From: Atherinomorus stipes
Taxonomy: Eukaryota; Chordata; Actinopteri; Atheriniformes; Atherinidae
Direction of reading: 5' to 3'
DNA length: 64,000 nt
NCBI GenBank assembly: GCA_023101725.1
Contig: JALJCO010008621.1
Coordinates: 975,001 to 1,039,000 of the forward strand
A model generated the notes under the pieces. That model saw nothing but the letters and a program-made list of their open reading frames with translations, was not told the origin of the DNA and ran no database searches. The position numbers and the translations under genes are program-made. Of this stretch, positions 24,631-36,885 are shown piece after piece; within the stretch, counting starts at the first letter, position 1; each line of letters opens with the position of its first letter.

Positions 24631-26215
24631 CGCACACCAAGGCTTTCAGTTTGGAAAGCAGGTTCACTGTAGGGATGCTTCTCGGAATAGTCTGCAGGAG
24701 TAATTTTACATGTGTTTATTGAGATGGCTTTGACTTTGTAGAGGAGCAGGTAACCATATATCTTTGACCATCTTGGATAAGACACTGTAAGGTACAATTC
24801 AACAACTCTCACAGGACAAATGGATGGAGAACAATTTGTAATTCCAGCACTTTTTTGTCCTTCAGACCTGCTTTTGACTTCTTGCATTTGCTTATTTGTC
24901 TTTCTTTTCCATTTTTTTCTGTCAAGAGGAGTCAATTTTATCTTTAATGATGTACTATTTCTATTGTATAGAAAATAATAAAAAGCAGAAAAGACTGAGA
25001 TCCACAGGGCCTTTGTGCAGATGTCACCATGACAACAGATTTGAGGCTTTCCCTCACAGTGTTGATCTTTGAGTTCTAAATCATTCTTATCTGCCCTTCT
25101 GCTAGGTTTACTAAGATTTTGCACCCGTTATTTCTAGAGGGGATGAAATACAAAACAGCAAACTTGAGCATGAAACATTTTAATTACACAAAAATCACTT
25201 TATTACACTTGATCTTCCCTTTTCTTTCACTTTGCTCCCTCTTGACAATAACATGCAAACGTTGCACTTATGCAAATTCTTGTTAAACCTTGCACTATGT
25301 GTCTTGCGCAGAATGGAAAGCATTAAGTGGTAGACCAGTCAGAAAGAGAAAAATATTGTTTTGTATTCTTAAACTCAACATGTGACTGAAATTTCTCCGG
25401 TACTTGATCATAAAGGACATTCTGATCATGCCTGTTTGTAAATGTAGCTTAATTTTGTTTTTTTGTTTTTTTATTATTATTTTTTTATTCATTTTTCTTT
25501 GCTAATGTGTGCCACTCAAGCTGCCTGTGAGATGACTTTGCTGTTGCCAAGGTGATGTCTGTGGCTACAGGGCAAATCTTCTGGCGTTGCTACAGTAATA
25601 ACAAAGGGGCCATTGGAACGCGGTGGTTCACAGCAGGCTGAGAATCTGTCAATGAGGTGGAGCCACTGTCTTGTAGTCAGTTGGGTTAATTGATGTGATG
25701 GGTGGGTGGGTGTAGAGTACTGTATTATTACTGCTCTGCCTCTAGGGGTTGCACTGCTAGGACTAGTGCACTGCCTGTTGTCAGTTCCGATGAGGCTTGG
25801 GGTACAAGGGGATGTACATAATTGTGTGCCTGTGAAATGAAACGACTTCATATTGTTAATGTTTTACCAGTAAAACCTAGTTGGGAAATGGGGTGGGGGG
25901 AGGGATGAGTGGGAAATGATTTTATTTTTTAATTGTATGTCTAGATTTCTGATCAGTCATAAAAAAATATAACTTTATAGTTTGTGAGGGTAGAAAAGAT
26001 TGTTTACTCACCCATCACAGAAAAATAAAGCATTATCTCGGTGTGATGGGGGGCAACAAAACCACAACAATATGTGAATTATGTATATTTCATATCCAAT
26101 ATCACCATAAGAAAAGATGGTCAAAAAATCTAATGTTTTTACTGAGTTTTTGATACAGTCTTAAACTTGTTTTATGAAAATATATTAATAAAATGTAATA
26201 CTATTTGTAAAGCCT
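24631..26215 (+). other. dag1: dag1 3' UTR (end inferred)
   Basis: Follows the TAA stop. Candidate poly(A) signals AATAAA lie at 24977-24982, 26024-26029 and 26187-26192; the last is followed by a T/G-rich stretch and gives a 1.6-kb UTR, reasonable for this gene. The 165-codon antisense frame at 24627-25124 is not kept in the duplicated copy at 51.6 kb, where indels break it, so it is not considered a gene. Confidence 0.6.
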
Positions 26216-26720
26216 CAGATGGTGTTTAGTCCCATTTATTTGAGAACATGGAATGTGATTAAATATGCGATTTGGAGTATCACAAACTGAAAAGCAAAAA
26301 TGGTTCATTACATTCACATTATTTATAGCAGAGATGTTTCTGTTTTGAGTCAGAGCCAACTATGCAATCTTTGAGGCAGGTTTGAAGTTAAGGCAAGTTT
26401 TAAACTGAATTTATTTTGCCATTTATTATATGAACTTCAGTGGAGTATAATAAAGTAGTTTAGCAATTTGTTGTCACTTCGTTGACAGACTACGCAGGCT
26501 GGCTACAATTGGCTAAAATGCTTGGCTGGGTTTGCCTGAAACACGAGTGGTGCTCTCATTGTAATAAAGTAAATACACAACTGACAGCCTCTGTGAGACT
26601 GATATTTTTAAAGAAATGCACACTTTGGGTGGTATTTAGGTGTGCCGTCATTCCCTTTTCGTGTCCATGCTCCCACATATCTTGGAAAAAATATAGACGG
26701 CTAAGGCTAAGATCTGCCTT
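24660..26720 (+). repeat. Duplicated block A: dag1 3' UTR and flank
   Basis: Collinear in inverted orientation with 50930-52110. Ungapped examples: 25027-25067 matches the complement of 51695-51735 at 37 of 41 bases; 24814-24843 matches the complement of 51923-51952 at 28 of 30; 26569-26607 pairs with 51001-51040. Similarity continues past the likely poly(A) site, so this is a genomic duplication, not a retrocopy. Confidence 0.85.
26187..26192 (+). terminator. dag1: Probable distal dag1 poly(A) signal
   Basis: AATAAA within ttaataaaatg, with T/G-rich sequence following. Proximal candidates at 24977 and 26024 may also be used. Confidence 0.5.
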
Positions 26721-26960
26721 TGTATTGTAATATTAAATTTGCAAAGAGCTCTTGGCACCTAACGTATGAAAGATGGAGATAAAAGCAAGTCTTTCCTTGA
26801 AGGTGTGGTTAGAATTCCATTTGTGAGTTAACCACCTCTGATCTGTAGATCTCAAATCGTCTGAAGTTGACAGGATATCTCCAGATGATGGAAATGCAAA
26901 ATAGCCCCCTGGTCTTTTAAAATGCTCACTCAGAGAGCCATACATCTAGCAATTAAATCA
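26721..26960. other. Spacer between block A and hAT element
   Basis: No gene or repeat recognised. Confidence 0.5.
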
Positions 26961-26968
26961 CTTTAAAT

Positions 26969-28376
26969 TAGAGTTGTCACGATACCAAAATGAGTAACCA
27001 CGATACTATACCAGACAAAGTATCACGGTTCCGGGTAGTATCACGATACCGCACCCTTTTTTAATTATTATTCCTTATATGAACTGCAATTTGTTTGTAC
27101 AAGTTATACATACTTGTTACTTATAATGCTGTTTGGTGCATAATAAACATAACACTTGTGAAGTAAGAATTAGACTGAAACAAATATGGTTATGAACAAC
27201 ATTTATCAAATACTTAAAAAAAAAAAAAAACAGATCCACTGATTGTTTGTCCAGTCAAATTTTGAGGTATTCTTTGAAGTAGAATAGAACTTGGGCAAAG
27301 GCATATCAAAGGCTACTTCATTGAACTGTAGCTCAGTTCTATAAAGACCCTTTCCAAAAAAAATTAGAATATCATGGAAAAGGTGTTTATTCTAATCTAT
27401 TTTTTTGGAAAGGGTCTGTAAACTACAGAGGACAAAATACAATAAACAGGAACTGGTTCCCTGTAATAACTAATGAAATAATATGTTTATGCATTTTCTA
27501 GGTGCCTTAAACTTTGACACCCTTTAACTCTTCATTCCTCAGCCTGTACACGGGGCATATAATGTAATTATAATATTATAGGCTATTAATATTAGCTAAT
27601 GAGCAAATAAACAGGGCCTACTAATCTGGTATTTGACATACAAGTCTGGGTGACGACACTGCAGGTGTTTTTTGAGGTTGGATGTGTTCCCTCCTTTGGC
27701 TCCTATAGCTTGGTGGCAGCGCCTGCACAGTGGACGGCTATTGTCTACTACTTTACCGTCTGTGCCTTGTTTTAAGCCATAATAGTTTCAAATGTGACTT
27801 TTGGAGTTTGGTTTTTGAGCAAGATTTGCGGTGCCACTGGTGCCACTCCCGCCGCTGTCGCCGCGGCAGACTCGCCGTTCTCTGCCATGCCGAGTGTGTG
27901 CTTCGTGTTAGTGCTGCATGTGCACAACGAGGCTGCATGTGCACAACGAGACCGCTTGTTGTTTTGTTTTGTTTTTCGCCGATTTTTTTTTTTTTTTTTT
28001 TAAGAAGCGGAGCTGTCTTCATGGACTTCCTTCTTGCCGGTAGAAACATACGAACAGCCATCAGTTTACAGACGGGCGGATCCAACGTGCGTAAACAGCC
28101 TATCATATCCATGAACGTCACCAGTAAGCGGCAAACAGCCAATCATTCAGCAGCTGTTTGGTTAGGTTGCAGTAGCTGCCGTGTGGGTTTGTTGACAGGG
28201 AGAAGCATGCAGTGAGAGAAGCAGGGAAGAGAGTAGAGACGGACGCTACTAGCTAAACTGGACCGGGTTGTAGTAATCCACGGTAGTACCGTCGTGTATA
28301 AATTCTAGTATAGTAGGAACCGTTATGATCTGGTAGCGTGGGGTACCGTGGGTACCGTTGGTACCGTGCAACTCTA
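26969..28376. mobile_element. Non-autonomous hAT element with CTTTAAAT duplication
   Basis: The ends are TAGAGTTGTCACGATACC (26969) and GGTACCGTGCAACTCTA (ending 28376). The 8-bp duplication CTTTAAAT is intact at 26961-26968 and 28377-28384. The length is 1,408 bp. GGTACCGT/CACGATACC motifs cluster at both ends. It contains a nested small MITE (27342-27420) and a GC-rich block at 27820-28220. The 161-codon frame at 27730-28215 has no transposase features. Confidence 0.95.
27342..27420. mobile_element. Tiny Tc1/mariner-type MITE nested in hAT element
   Basis: AAGACCCTTTCC... and ...GGAAAGGGTCTG are inverted repeats of about 28 bp flanked by TA on each side, enclosing only about 20 bp. The ends match a common fish mariner-like family (CAGACCCTTTCCAAAAAAAT). 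Confidence 0.8.
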
Positions 28377-28422
28377 CTTTAAATGAATTATGATTATTCA
28401 TTATTTAAGGTGTGATTATGCT

Positions 28423-29144
28423 TATAGGGAGCCGAAGTCACGCCCCTCTACTTCCGCATCATGGGACCTAAGAGACGAAAAAATATGAATGGAAGTCAAT
28501 GGGGAGAAAATAATTATCTTCTGGTCCCAGTCGTTCTCTGTCCTGGATTCCAGATATGTTGGTTATGGATTTAAATGAAAATTTTTCGTGCAAAGAAAAA
28601 ATAAAATACCGCGAAGATTTGAGATAATTTCAGGATTTATTTGAAGCCTCTGTGTGGACTACAGCCCTCGTCGCAACCGACCTGCGTCACCAGCTGCCTG
28701 ATTACGCTACCGTTGTGATTTTACTCCGGCACGTCAGCGCTTTTTACTTTATTTTTTTCAAGAACAGGAAAAAGAGCATGAACAGATGTGAAAACCGTTT
28801 TAAGTCAGGAAATGTTGAGTCTTTCTATCACGCCGATGGAACGATGTCCAGTCTGGTTCACGCCCGCCGCAGGGAGCGACGTCATCACTTGCGGCGAGGG
28901 CTGTAGTCCACACAGATGCTTCAAGTAAATCCTGATATTATCGAAAATCTTCGCAGTATTTTATATTTTTTCTTTGCACGAAAAATTTTCATTTGAATCC
29001 ATAACCATCATATCTGGAATCCAGGACAGAGAACGACTGGGACCAGAAGATAATTATTTTCTCCCCATTGACTTCCATTCATATTTTTTCGTCTCTTAGG
29101 TCCCATGATGCGGAAGTAGAGGGGCGTGACTTCGGCTCCCTATA
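28423..29144. mobile_element. Foldback element with about 250-bp inverted arms
   Basis: The left arm (28427-28676) and right arm (about 28888-29140) are near-exact inverted copies from GGGAGCCGAAGTCACGCCCC inward, separated by about 210 bp of unique, GC-richer sequence. TATA is present at both outer edges, either a 4-bp target duplication or part of the arms. There is no coding capacity. The arms differ at few positions, so the element is young or gene-converted. The superfamily is not known to me. Confidence 0.9.
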
Positions 29145-31585
29145 CAGTTTAACTCCCACACTGTTTTTGAATCTACTGTAGAAACTGTTCTAGAAGTTAT
29201 TCTGGTCTCGATTTAAAAAGAGAGAATTTCCATGTCAAAATAAGGTTTTAAGAGTACACTATTTACCTGTGTCATTTTCTGCATAAGCAATATTCAAGAG
29301 GAATATTGCTAATTCCTACATCACTGTTTTGCTGTTAAGCTATTGTGGGTCTGCTCCTTTACTGTCAGCAGGGCGGTGAGCTGGGGAGAAGTGATGGCGA
29401 GTGGGGGAGGAGGAGTTTGCTGCCTAAATGGAGGTGAAAGTGTTTGCTGGTAGAAAGAGACTTGAACAAAACAAATGAAACAGGAACCTTTCAAAGTGAA
29501 GCTAATGATAGAAAAAGATGAAAAGTTAATGATTAAATGATAAGTTTGCTCCCACTTTTTTCAGGCTGTTTGCCAGTGCAACGTTGTACATTGGAGGTCT
29601 CTTGACAAATGCGGACAATGCAGTAAGGAGTTGCATTGGGATGTAATTAACCCCACCTCACCCGGCTCACCATTTGGTCGAGCTGTAAAGGATGCTGACT
29701 AGTAGTTTACCTTTTGTTTCTAACTACAGTATGACACAATCAATGTTGTAAATTGATGGTTATTATCATTTATCAGTTGGCAAACAACCATCTAACTGGG
29801 AGCAACCAACTCCAGCAATGAGTCACCCACTAAATATGATAATATGCGCAGATATTTTGCTCATGAATACATGAACTGGCATCCTAACATTTCACTCCTG
29901 GTTTCAGATAAAGATTTAAGATTATTCTTACATGGCATTGGTTACAAATAAGAACAATGCAAGAATTAAATGATAACCTCTGGCCATTATGAACAAAAAC
30001 AAATAACTAAAGACAGAACATTATTCATGAACCATGCACATAGTTATGTGTGATTGTAATTAAGAAAAAAATGACAGAGAAGACATAGTAATATGTATTT
30101 AAAAAAAGCATATATCCACTGTATGTTGAGATCTACTTTCTAATAAAACTATGCATGAAGGGGGGAGTAACCGTAACAGTAGCAGCAATTTTAAGTTAAA
30201 CTGAATGGACTTGAATAGTTGGAGCAGACTGTATGGGAGGGTTATATGAAACATGGAGTTGGAGCTATTTTATGCCCCTGTCAGTCTCTCACTTCATCAA
30301 CCCTCTCCCTCTGATTAATAATGTAGTTTGAATGAAACTTAATGTATGTAATTAAAAATATATAACTTTCTGGAAATCTGGAAGGAGAGCTGACCTTTCT
30401 GTTGGTAATGTTTGATGTATTTTACATGAAAACCTGGTGCTTTGGTTGTTTTGCAGCTTTGCATGCAAACCATTATTTGAAATTGTTTCACGTTAAATTT
30501 GACAATCCTGTAAGATAAAACACACATCAATGCACATGGTTTGCTTTATAATGGTCTGAAAAGACTTCCTAGATTTTAACATTTAGTGTGTGTATGTAGA
30601 AACTGTTACATTTATGAAGCTTTAAACACTCATCAAACCTGTATTGTAAGTGTTTTTATATTCCATGGTCAAAACATATTCTAATTAGGCCTGTAGCCAT
30701 GCCAGGCCAAGCTTTCATCGCAGGAATGTGGCCTGTTATTCCCACTGCACAGTGTTACCGGCACAAACTCGTTTCTTAATTTGGGGGGGACTTTCAAATT
30801 ATGAATCGTAGTGCTTGAGGGGTTGATAAGGTGATCTGCCATTGAGCAGTCGTAAACGTGCAGTGAATATGAGGGTTAACAGCATGATATGATATGGACA
30901 TCACAGTAATCCACCTAATTAACCCAACAGAGCCCAACATGTGTGGCACTTAATTTCTCATTAGACTAATGGCACAGTTACAGAGAGAAAAAAAAAATCA
31001 TGAACAATTGGGGGGTACAAATTTACTTTCTTGTTACAAGTAATTAAAAAAAAAATGGTATATAGAATATTAGTATTACTTCATACAGAATATTCTGACT
31101 ACCAAAACTTACATGCTGTTTGTGCAATGGGCCTATTTGCCAGCTTGAATGGAAAAAAAAAATCACCATTGAAGTTTAACTTGCAGATGAAAAAATGAAG
31201 TGACTGTTGGGAAAATTGTAATCAGTCAGACTGTAAGAAACGACAGATGGCAGATTCTTGGTTGAGGAAGTTTTTCTCATGAGCAGAGAGAAATATTTAT
31301 GCATGTAGTCCAGAGACAAGGTACAAACAAACTGAAGTAACAATGGTCTAACAGAAGCTTAAAACCATGTTATCCTCATTAGCAAGGTCATCTCAGCCTC
31401 ATCTGAGCTGGGAATGTTCTGAAATGTATCTTTCATGAAACAGAAGGTTTTCTGTGTATTCAGTAATGCAAGAGTGTTCTTCGTGTAACAAGATAAGATA
31501 GGCAGAGTAATTAAATTACAGAAAATGTGTGTATCAGGGACAAACAAGATTATCAATCGGTAATCAATCAGCTGACAGTTAATGA
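29145..31585. other. Non-coding spacer
   Basis: AT-rich, with no coding frame or recognisable repeat ends. Short A- and G-runs only. Confidence 0.55.
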
Positions 31586-32246
31586 TTGTAACAGTCCAGA
31601 ACGCTGCTGCTCGATTTTTGGTGGGCGCGTCCAGGCGGGAACATATAACTCCCGTCCTGTCTTCCCTGCACTGGCTCCCCGTCCGCTTCCGAATTGATTT
31701 TAAATTACTTTTGTTTGTTTTCAAAGCCCTCAACGGCCTGGCCCCCCCTTATCTGGCTGACCTGCTAGTCCGCCGGGACCCCAGCAGGGCCCTTCGTTCT
31801 GTTGGGCAACTTCTCTTAGAAGTCCCAAGAACTAAATTAAAACAGTGGGGCGACCGCTCGTTCTCGGCTGCTGGCCCGAGATTATGGAACTCGCTGCCTC
31901 CCGACATTCGTCTCACGACTGAGCTGGGATCTTTTAAATCGAGGCTAAAGACCTATTTTTTTTCGTCTAGCTTTTAATAATTTTAATTCTAACTAGTTTA
32001 CTTACTAAAGATTTTACTCTCTTTTAGGTACACCCTGCGCTCCCCGAGTAGCCTGTTCTGATTCTCTGTTGGTTGTTTTCATAGCTCTTGATCTTCTTTG
32101 TTCTTAATTTTTCCCAGTATTTAACTTTGCATTTTTATGATGTTTTACATTGTCTCTTTTTCTGTTACCCCTGCTGTAAAGCACTTTGTGTATCCAATGG
32201 GTACTGTAAAGGGCTATATAAACAAATAAACTTAAACTTAAACTTA
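31586..32246 (+). pseudogene. 3' end of an L2-type LINE (5'-truncated)
   Basis: The frame 31582-31977 (131 residues) begins VQNAAARFLVG and includes LSSLHWLPVRFRIDFKLL, LNGLAPPYLADLL and GPRLWNSLPPDIR, then ends FKSRLKTYFF. This is the C-terminal tail of the reverse transcriptase ORF of fish L2/CR1-group LINEs. The 3' UTR has the usual gtaaagcactttgtg and gggctatataaacaaata motifs and ends in an (AAACTT)n tail at 32246. Catalytic domains are absent because of 5' truncation. The frame is intact over the remaining part, so insertion is not very old. Confidence 0.9.
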
Positions 32247-33356
32247 ATAGTCTAACAGGTACGGAATAGATGATCATAATAGTATGCCTTTATTTTCTTC
32301 TAACAGTGACTTCAATTGATGGGGGGTACAGCTCAGATGTGACATGTCATATAAGATTTACATATTTATATGGTTCACCAGTAAGATCAACATGTAAATG
32401 TTATTTTTCATTGTTTAACTAGTTCCAGAACTACACTGTCACATATCCAGTAAACTTGAACCCTTGCTCACAAGACTTTATTCATCAATCTTGCCCACTG
32501 TCACATGCAGTAACCGTTTCTAGATTACCTTGCATGGTAAAATTGAACCAGTGTGCTCCAGCTACAGTGTACACATCATCCACTGTGGCCATTTTAAAAG
32601 CAAAACCTTTGCATTGCATAGAGGGCCATAATTGAAATGAGAAACTAGCACAAGCCACAAGAAGACACCAGTCAGGGGACAGGAGTGGCCAGTGGCCAAT
32701 CTGCAGACTGAACAAGCAGGAGAGAACCATTAGTTGTATGGTCAAGGCTGAGTGAGCAAGCAGGTAATAGCCACTGGTGTTCAGTACAGTGCACTAGACG
32801 TTAGCGAGTGATCAGGTGTCCAGTAACAGGCGGGAACAAGTCTGAACACCACCATGTGCCAGCTCAGCTCTGGGAGCAGTTACCAGCACAATCAGCCTCA
32901 GCCAATCTCTTTCCACTGCCTGCATGAACTTATCTTTTCATGGTGAGGCAGATAAAGAAATGAACAATACTTTGGCATTTCCCCAAACTTCCCACATCTT
33001 CATCGTAGCTGTAGTAATGAAGTGATTGTTTAAAAAAAGTACTATGCTTGTACTCAGTTGCAATAATGTAAAACAGTTTCTGTGTAACAAAATGAGTATT
33101 CTCTGCCAATGCATCAACGATTCCTTTGGTAAAATTTACAATCTTATGCACAGCAGTTGTCCAGATGAAAATGTCTTGTTGAAGTCAGAGGATAATGGGC
33201 AGACTGCTTGGAGATGATAAAAGAACAACAGTAACTCAAATAACCACTGATTCAGAGATGGCAAGCAAAATACCCTCTCTGAATACAAAGCCTTCAACCT
33301 TTAGGGTGATGGGCTACAGTAGTGGAGGATCATACAGGCCATGAGAGCATGGATAT
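32247..33356. other. Non-coding spacer
   Basis: Nothing recognised between the LINE tail and the (TA)n tract. Confidence 0.5.
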
Positions 33357-33359
33357 ACA

Positions 33360-33410
<51 letters not shown>
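33357..33410. repeat. (TA)n microsatellite
   Basis: Uninterrupted TA repeats of about 54 bp. Confidence 0.95.
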
Positions 33411-33419
<9 letters not shown>

Positions 33420-33439
33420 TTGGCACACTTTGGGCCTCT

Positions 33440-33785
33440 TAGTACCAACTGACTGCCACAACCTACCTGAGTAATTTTGCTGACCATATCCATCCGTTTA
33501 TGAAAATGGTGTTATGGCTATGCCCAGCAAGTTTATGCACCATGTCACAAAGCTCTGATAACTTCAAACTGGTTACTTGATCATCATAATGAGTTCACTG
33601 TTCTCCAATGGCCTCCACAGTTACCAGATCCCAATCCAACAAAGCACCTTTGCGATGTGGAAGGGGAGATTTGCAACCAATAAATCTGTAGCAATTTCGT
33701 TATATCATGTCAATATGGACCAAAATCTCTGAGGAATATTTCCAACACCCTGTTGATTATACTGTATGCCACAAAGAATTAAGGG
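33440..33785 (+). pseudogene. Tc1-like transposase fragment, copy 1
   Basis: Decayed C-terminal transposase coding sequence: it includes tggcctccacagttaccaga (WPPQ-[SL]PD region) and tcaatatggaccaaaatctc (SIWTKIS region), with several frame breaks. It is homologous over its whole length to the fragment at 39676-40135 in the same orientation. Terminal repeats are lost. Confidence 0.8.
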
Positions 33786-33879
33786 ATATAGCCCACTCTG
33801 TTTATACACTAGAGTGCCGAAGAGTTGTGATGAAGCCAACTTTTAATAGTTGATATAATCATGTTGGAACTTAAATGAA

Positions 33880-35130
33880 AATCTTTGTCCCCTTTAACAA
33901 GTGTATTTACTGTAAAAGTATGTAGAATTTAAAACATATCATGATGTAATCAAGTTCTCATTTCCCCCCAAGCTGGAGCTTTGCACCTCTATCATGTCTG
34001 CAGTGCCATCTTGTGAGAGAAAGGGGAAAGTGAATTTAAATCGCCTCTCTGAGCTGATGCTGTGAGCTTTATTGTCTCTACACTTGAACAAAAAGTCTAT
34101 TACGTGTTACATTTTGTCATCTGTCAGTACTGTGCAGATCCTACACCATGAAAAAGGATATTGAAAAGCATGGCAAGCATTTGACACACAAATAAACATT
34201 TATTTGTATATCTTTTGCAGAATCAAAAGATGATTTTTAGTATAGCTGATAAATGCCATTTGCCTGAGATCACGATAACTTTTGTACACATAAATGAGTA
34301 ACCTTTAGCCATGCTGAACTAATGATAGTGAAAAAAAAAAAAGATCATTTATCAGTTTCTGGATATTTCTGTAAAAATACCCTGTTATGAGAAATTTGTG
34401 TTTATTTAAAACCTTGCTTTCCAGTAAGTTGGTACAAAAGGACAACAGTGCCACTGTTTTGTGTGATATCATCTACATCCTGCATTAGCGAAGAACTGAT
34501 CTTCATTTAGTTATCTTTGATGATGAAATGTGTTGGCTCTCTTACTGTAAATCTTGCCCATGGACTAACAAAAGTCTGACAAAGCTAAGATATTTAGGGT
34601 GTTTAACAAGTAAACAGGAGAAATTTGGCCTCACATGAGCAGCAATAGTATGAGCTGTATTTGAACTTGAAGCCATCTGCAGAGAAAAGTCATTAAAAAC
34701 ATTTAAAGCTGTGGATTTAAGAAATGTTGAAGCTATAATAGCATTGGGGTTAGGTTTAACCAACTTCCCACTCACTTTCATAGCTCAGGCTAGTCTGCTC
34801 CAGATTATACACTACACAGTAGCAGGATCACTGTCACATTATGAAGCATGCAGCATATTCCAGCTTGTGGTAGGCCTATATTTAGCTGAAGACCTTGCCC
34901 ATGGCTATTATATGCTCCCCATCGCATCTCAAATCCTTGGTATTCAGGTATGTGGATGACACGTGGGACATTAGACTTCACAGAACATAACGACATTGTC
35001 TCTTCATGTATAAAGAGTCTGAGAAACTCAAGGTTTTCTTTAAATACAATATACCAGCACGCATTCTCTGAAAAGCAAAACTCTCCAACTAAAACTGGGT
35101 CACTGGTTGGAGCATCTTGCTGAGAAATAT
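33880..35130 (+). repeat. Duplicated block B
   Basis: Non-coding block with a diverged direct copy at 53060-54540. Examples: 34516-34544 matches 53677-53705 at 25 of 29 bases (tgttggctctctta is common to both); agcattggggttaggttt at 34740 pairs with cagtattggggtcaggtttc; cagtagcaggatcactgtca near 34818 pairs with cagcagcaggatcactgcca. No coding frame is conserved between the copies. Confidence 0.7.
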
Positions 35131-35599
35131 TGTAAATGTAGTGCAGAGAGGAGTGTACAGCCCTTCACTGTCTATAGTGAAGGCACTGCCTTATAAAAAT
35201 AAGAGGATATATTTATGTCCATATTTTATAACTTCCATGACAGCCTACAGAGTAACAGAAAATCTATCAGTAAGCTAAAAGAAACTCTTCTCATTACAGA
35301 GAAATCTCTCTGGATTTCTTGTTCTACTTTGAAGCAAGCAAGAAAAAGTTATTCTGATTCATTTTAAAACTCCCATTTTGTAGTCCAACATGCTTATTGT
35401 ACATCTATTGTTTATAGGTGTTCATTAATATTCACTTTCCTTATTCAAATAAACTAATAAATGAAATAAATGAAACAGTTCTCAGCAGCAGCATCACAGT
35501 AGTGTTTATTTGGCTAACGATGATGCAAAAGCAGTTAATACGACTTATTGTCTAAAAGATAGATAATAATGTTCCAAAGAGATGACAGAACTTTTCATT

Positions 35600-36112
35600 G
35601 AGCAAAAGAAGATTGTGCTACCAGGCCAGAAGTGCGGACTGAGGTTCTGCAATTTTAAAAGGGATAAAGTCTCTGCAGTGCTTTCTTTGTGCCTTAAAAC
35701 GATTAGATTTAAAACCTTCCTTTTTGATAAATCTTGTAGTTAGGGGTGGCCTAGTCTTCCCTTTGTTATGCTGCCATAGGCTTAGACTGCTGAGGGACGT
35801 CCCATGATGCATTGGCCTTTTTCTTTCCCACTCATCTCTCAGCCTTTTATTTTCATGTATAAACTTATGACAGTATTGCAATCATTAACTTATATTTCTC
35901 CTCTCTCATCAGGCCTTGCTGGACAAAAGATGCATTGCCTATTGGTCTCTCTTTCCTGTCCTCTCCACCCCAACCAATCGAGGCAGACGGCCGCCCTCCC
36001 TGAGCCGGGTTCTGCTGGAGGGTTTTCATTCCTGATAAAGCTGGGGTTGGTGATGTTGGAAAAAGGGTTTGAGCGTTGAAAAAAAAAATGTAGTACCCCC
36101 CCCCCCCCCCCC

Positions 36113-36153
<41 letters not shown>

Positions 36154-36560
36154 CACACGCACACACACACACATTGAGGGGCAAGTGTGCACGTGTGCGT
36201 GGGCGCATTTTTACCGACATTGAGGGGACCGTGTTCCGGATTTTGGCCATCACCGTGAGGACGTCTTGCCCTCGTGGGGACATTTTCCCGGTCCCCACGG
36301 GTACGAACCCCGTTTTGAGGGTCAAGATTAGGTTTTAGGACAAGACTTCTCTCACTCAGGATGGAAGGACCATTTCACCCAGTACAAGAAGTGTTTCTGA
36401 ACAAGATTACCAACTCTGGCTTTAAAAGAGTTTTTTCCTTTCCATTATCGCCCCGAGAATGCTCAGGATGGGGCACTGAATTGAAGTCAAGATTTGTTGA
36501 AGCCTTTAAAAAGCCTTAAAAAAAGGAAAAAACAAAAAACATTCAATTCAATCTGTTGCA
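35600..36560 (+). repeat. Decayed LINE/retroposon 3' end, interrupted
   Basis: The first part carries a broken LINE C-terminus (tttaaaaccttcctttttga) and the widespread fish 3' segment ccctgagccgggttctgctg. The matching continuation (ttttttcctttccattatcg, then caattcaatc tail) resumes only after 36345. The intervening 36078-36345 is a poly(C) run, a (CA)n run and a GC-rich segment with ggacattttcccggtcccca, so it is an insertion or expansion. Confidence 0.6.
36096..36173. repeat. Poly(C)17 followed by (CA)n
   Basis: 17 consecutive C at 36096-36112, then CA repeats to about 36173 with a few CG interruptions. Confidence 0.95.
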
Positions 36561-36839
36561 CTATACAGAAAAAGCTAAATTTAACTGAATTGAAATGCGT
36601 TACTCTTATCTCATAAGATTTATCTTTTGAAAATCCAGAAAATATTATGATTTTATTCATCTAAGAATCTACCTGCATGTGTATACAGTATTTCCCTTGT
36701 TGAAACATTCAGTGATGTGTATCAGGTGCTATTTTAATCAACTTAGAAATGTGACAGCTGTCATAGTCTGGGACAGTGGATAGAACTATTTATGTGTTAC
36801 TTTGTCATCCATCATTATTGACTGCTGGAAATTAAGCTA

Positions 36840-36885
36840 CACTCTAGTACATCGTGACAATAAAGGAATCTTGAATCAAATATGC
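36840..36885 (+). repeat. Possible retroposon tail
   Basis: The phrase catcgtgacaataaaggaat followed by a short direct repeat cttgaatca resembles the tails of fish non-LTR elements. No body can be defined. Confidence 0.35.

Noticed and set aside
24627..25124. 165-codon antisense frame over the dag1 3' UTR, with a similar-looking frame at 51588-51923
   Set aside because: The resemblance comes from the nucleotide-level inverted duplication. Indels between the copies shift the frame, so no protein is being conserved.
27730..28215. 161-codon frame between dag1 and the foldback element
   Set aside because: Lies entirely inside a non-autonomous hAT element and lacks any transposase motif.
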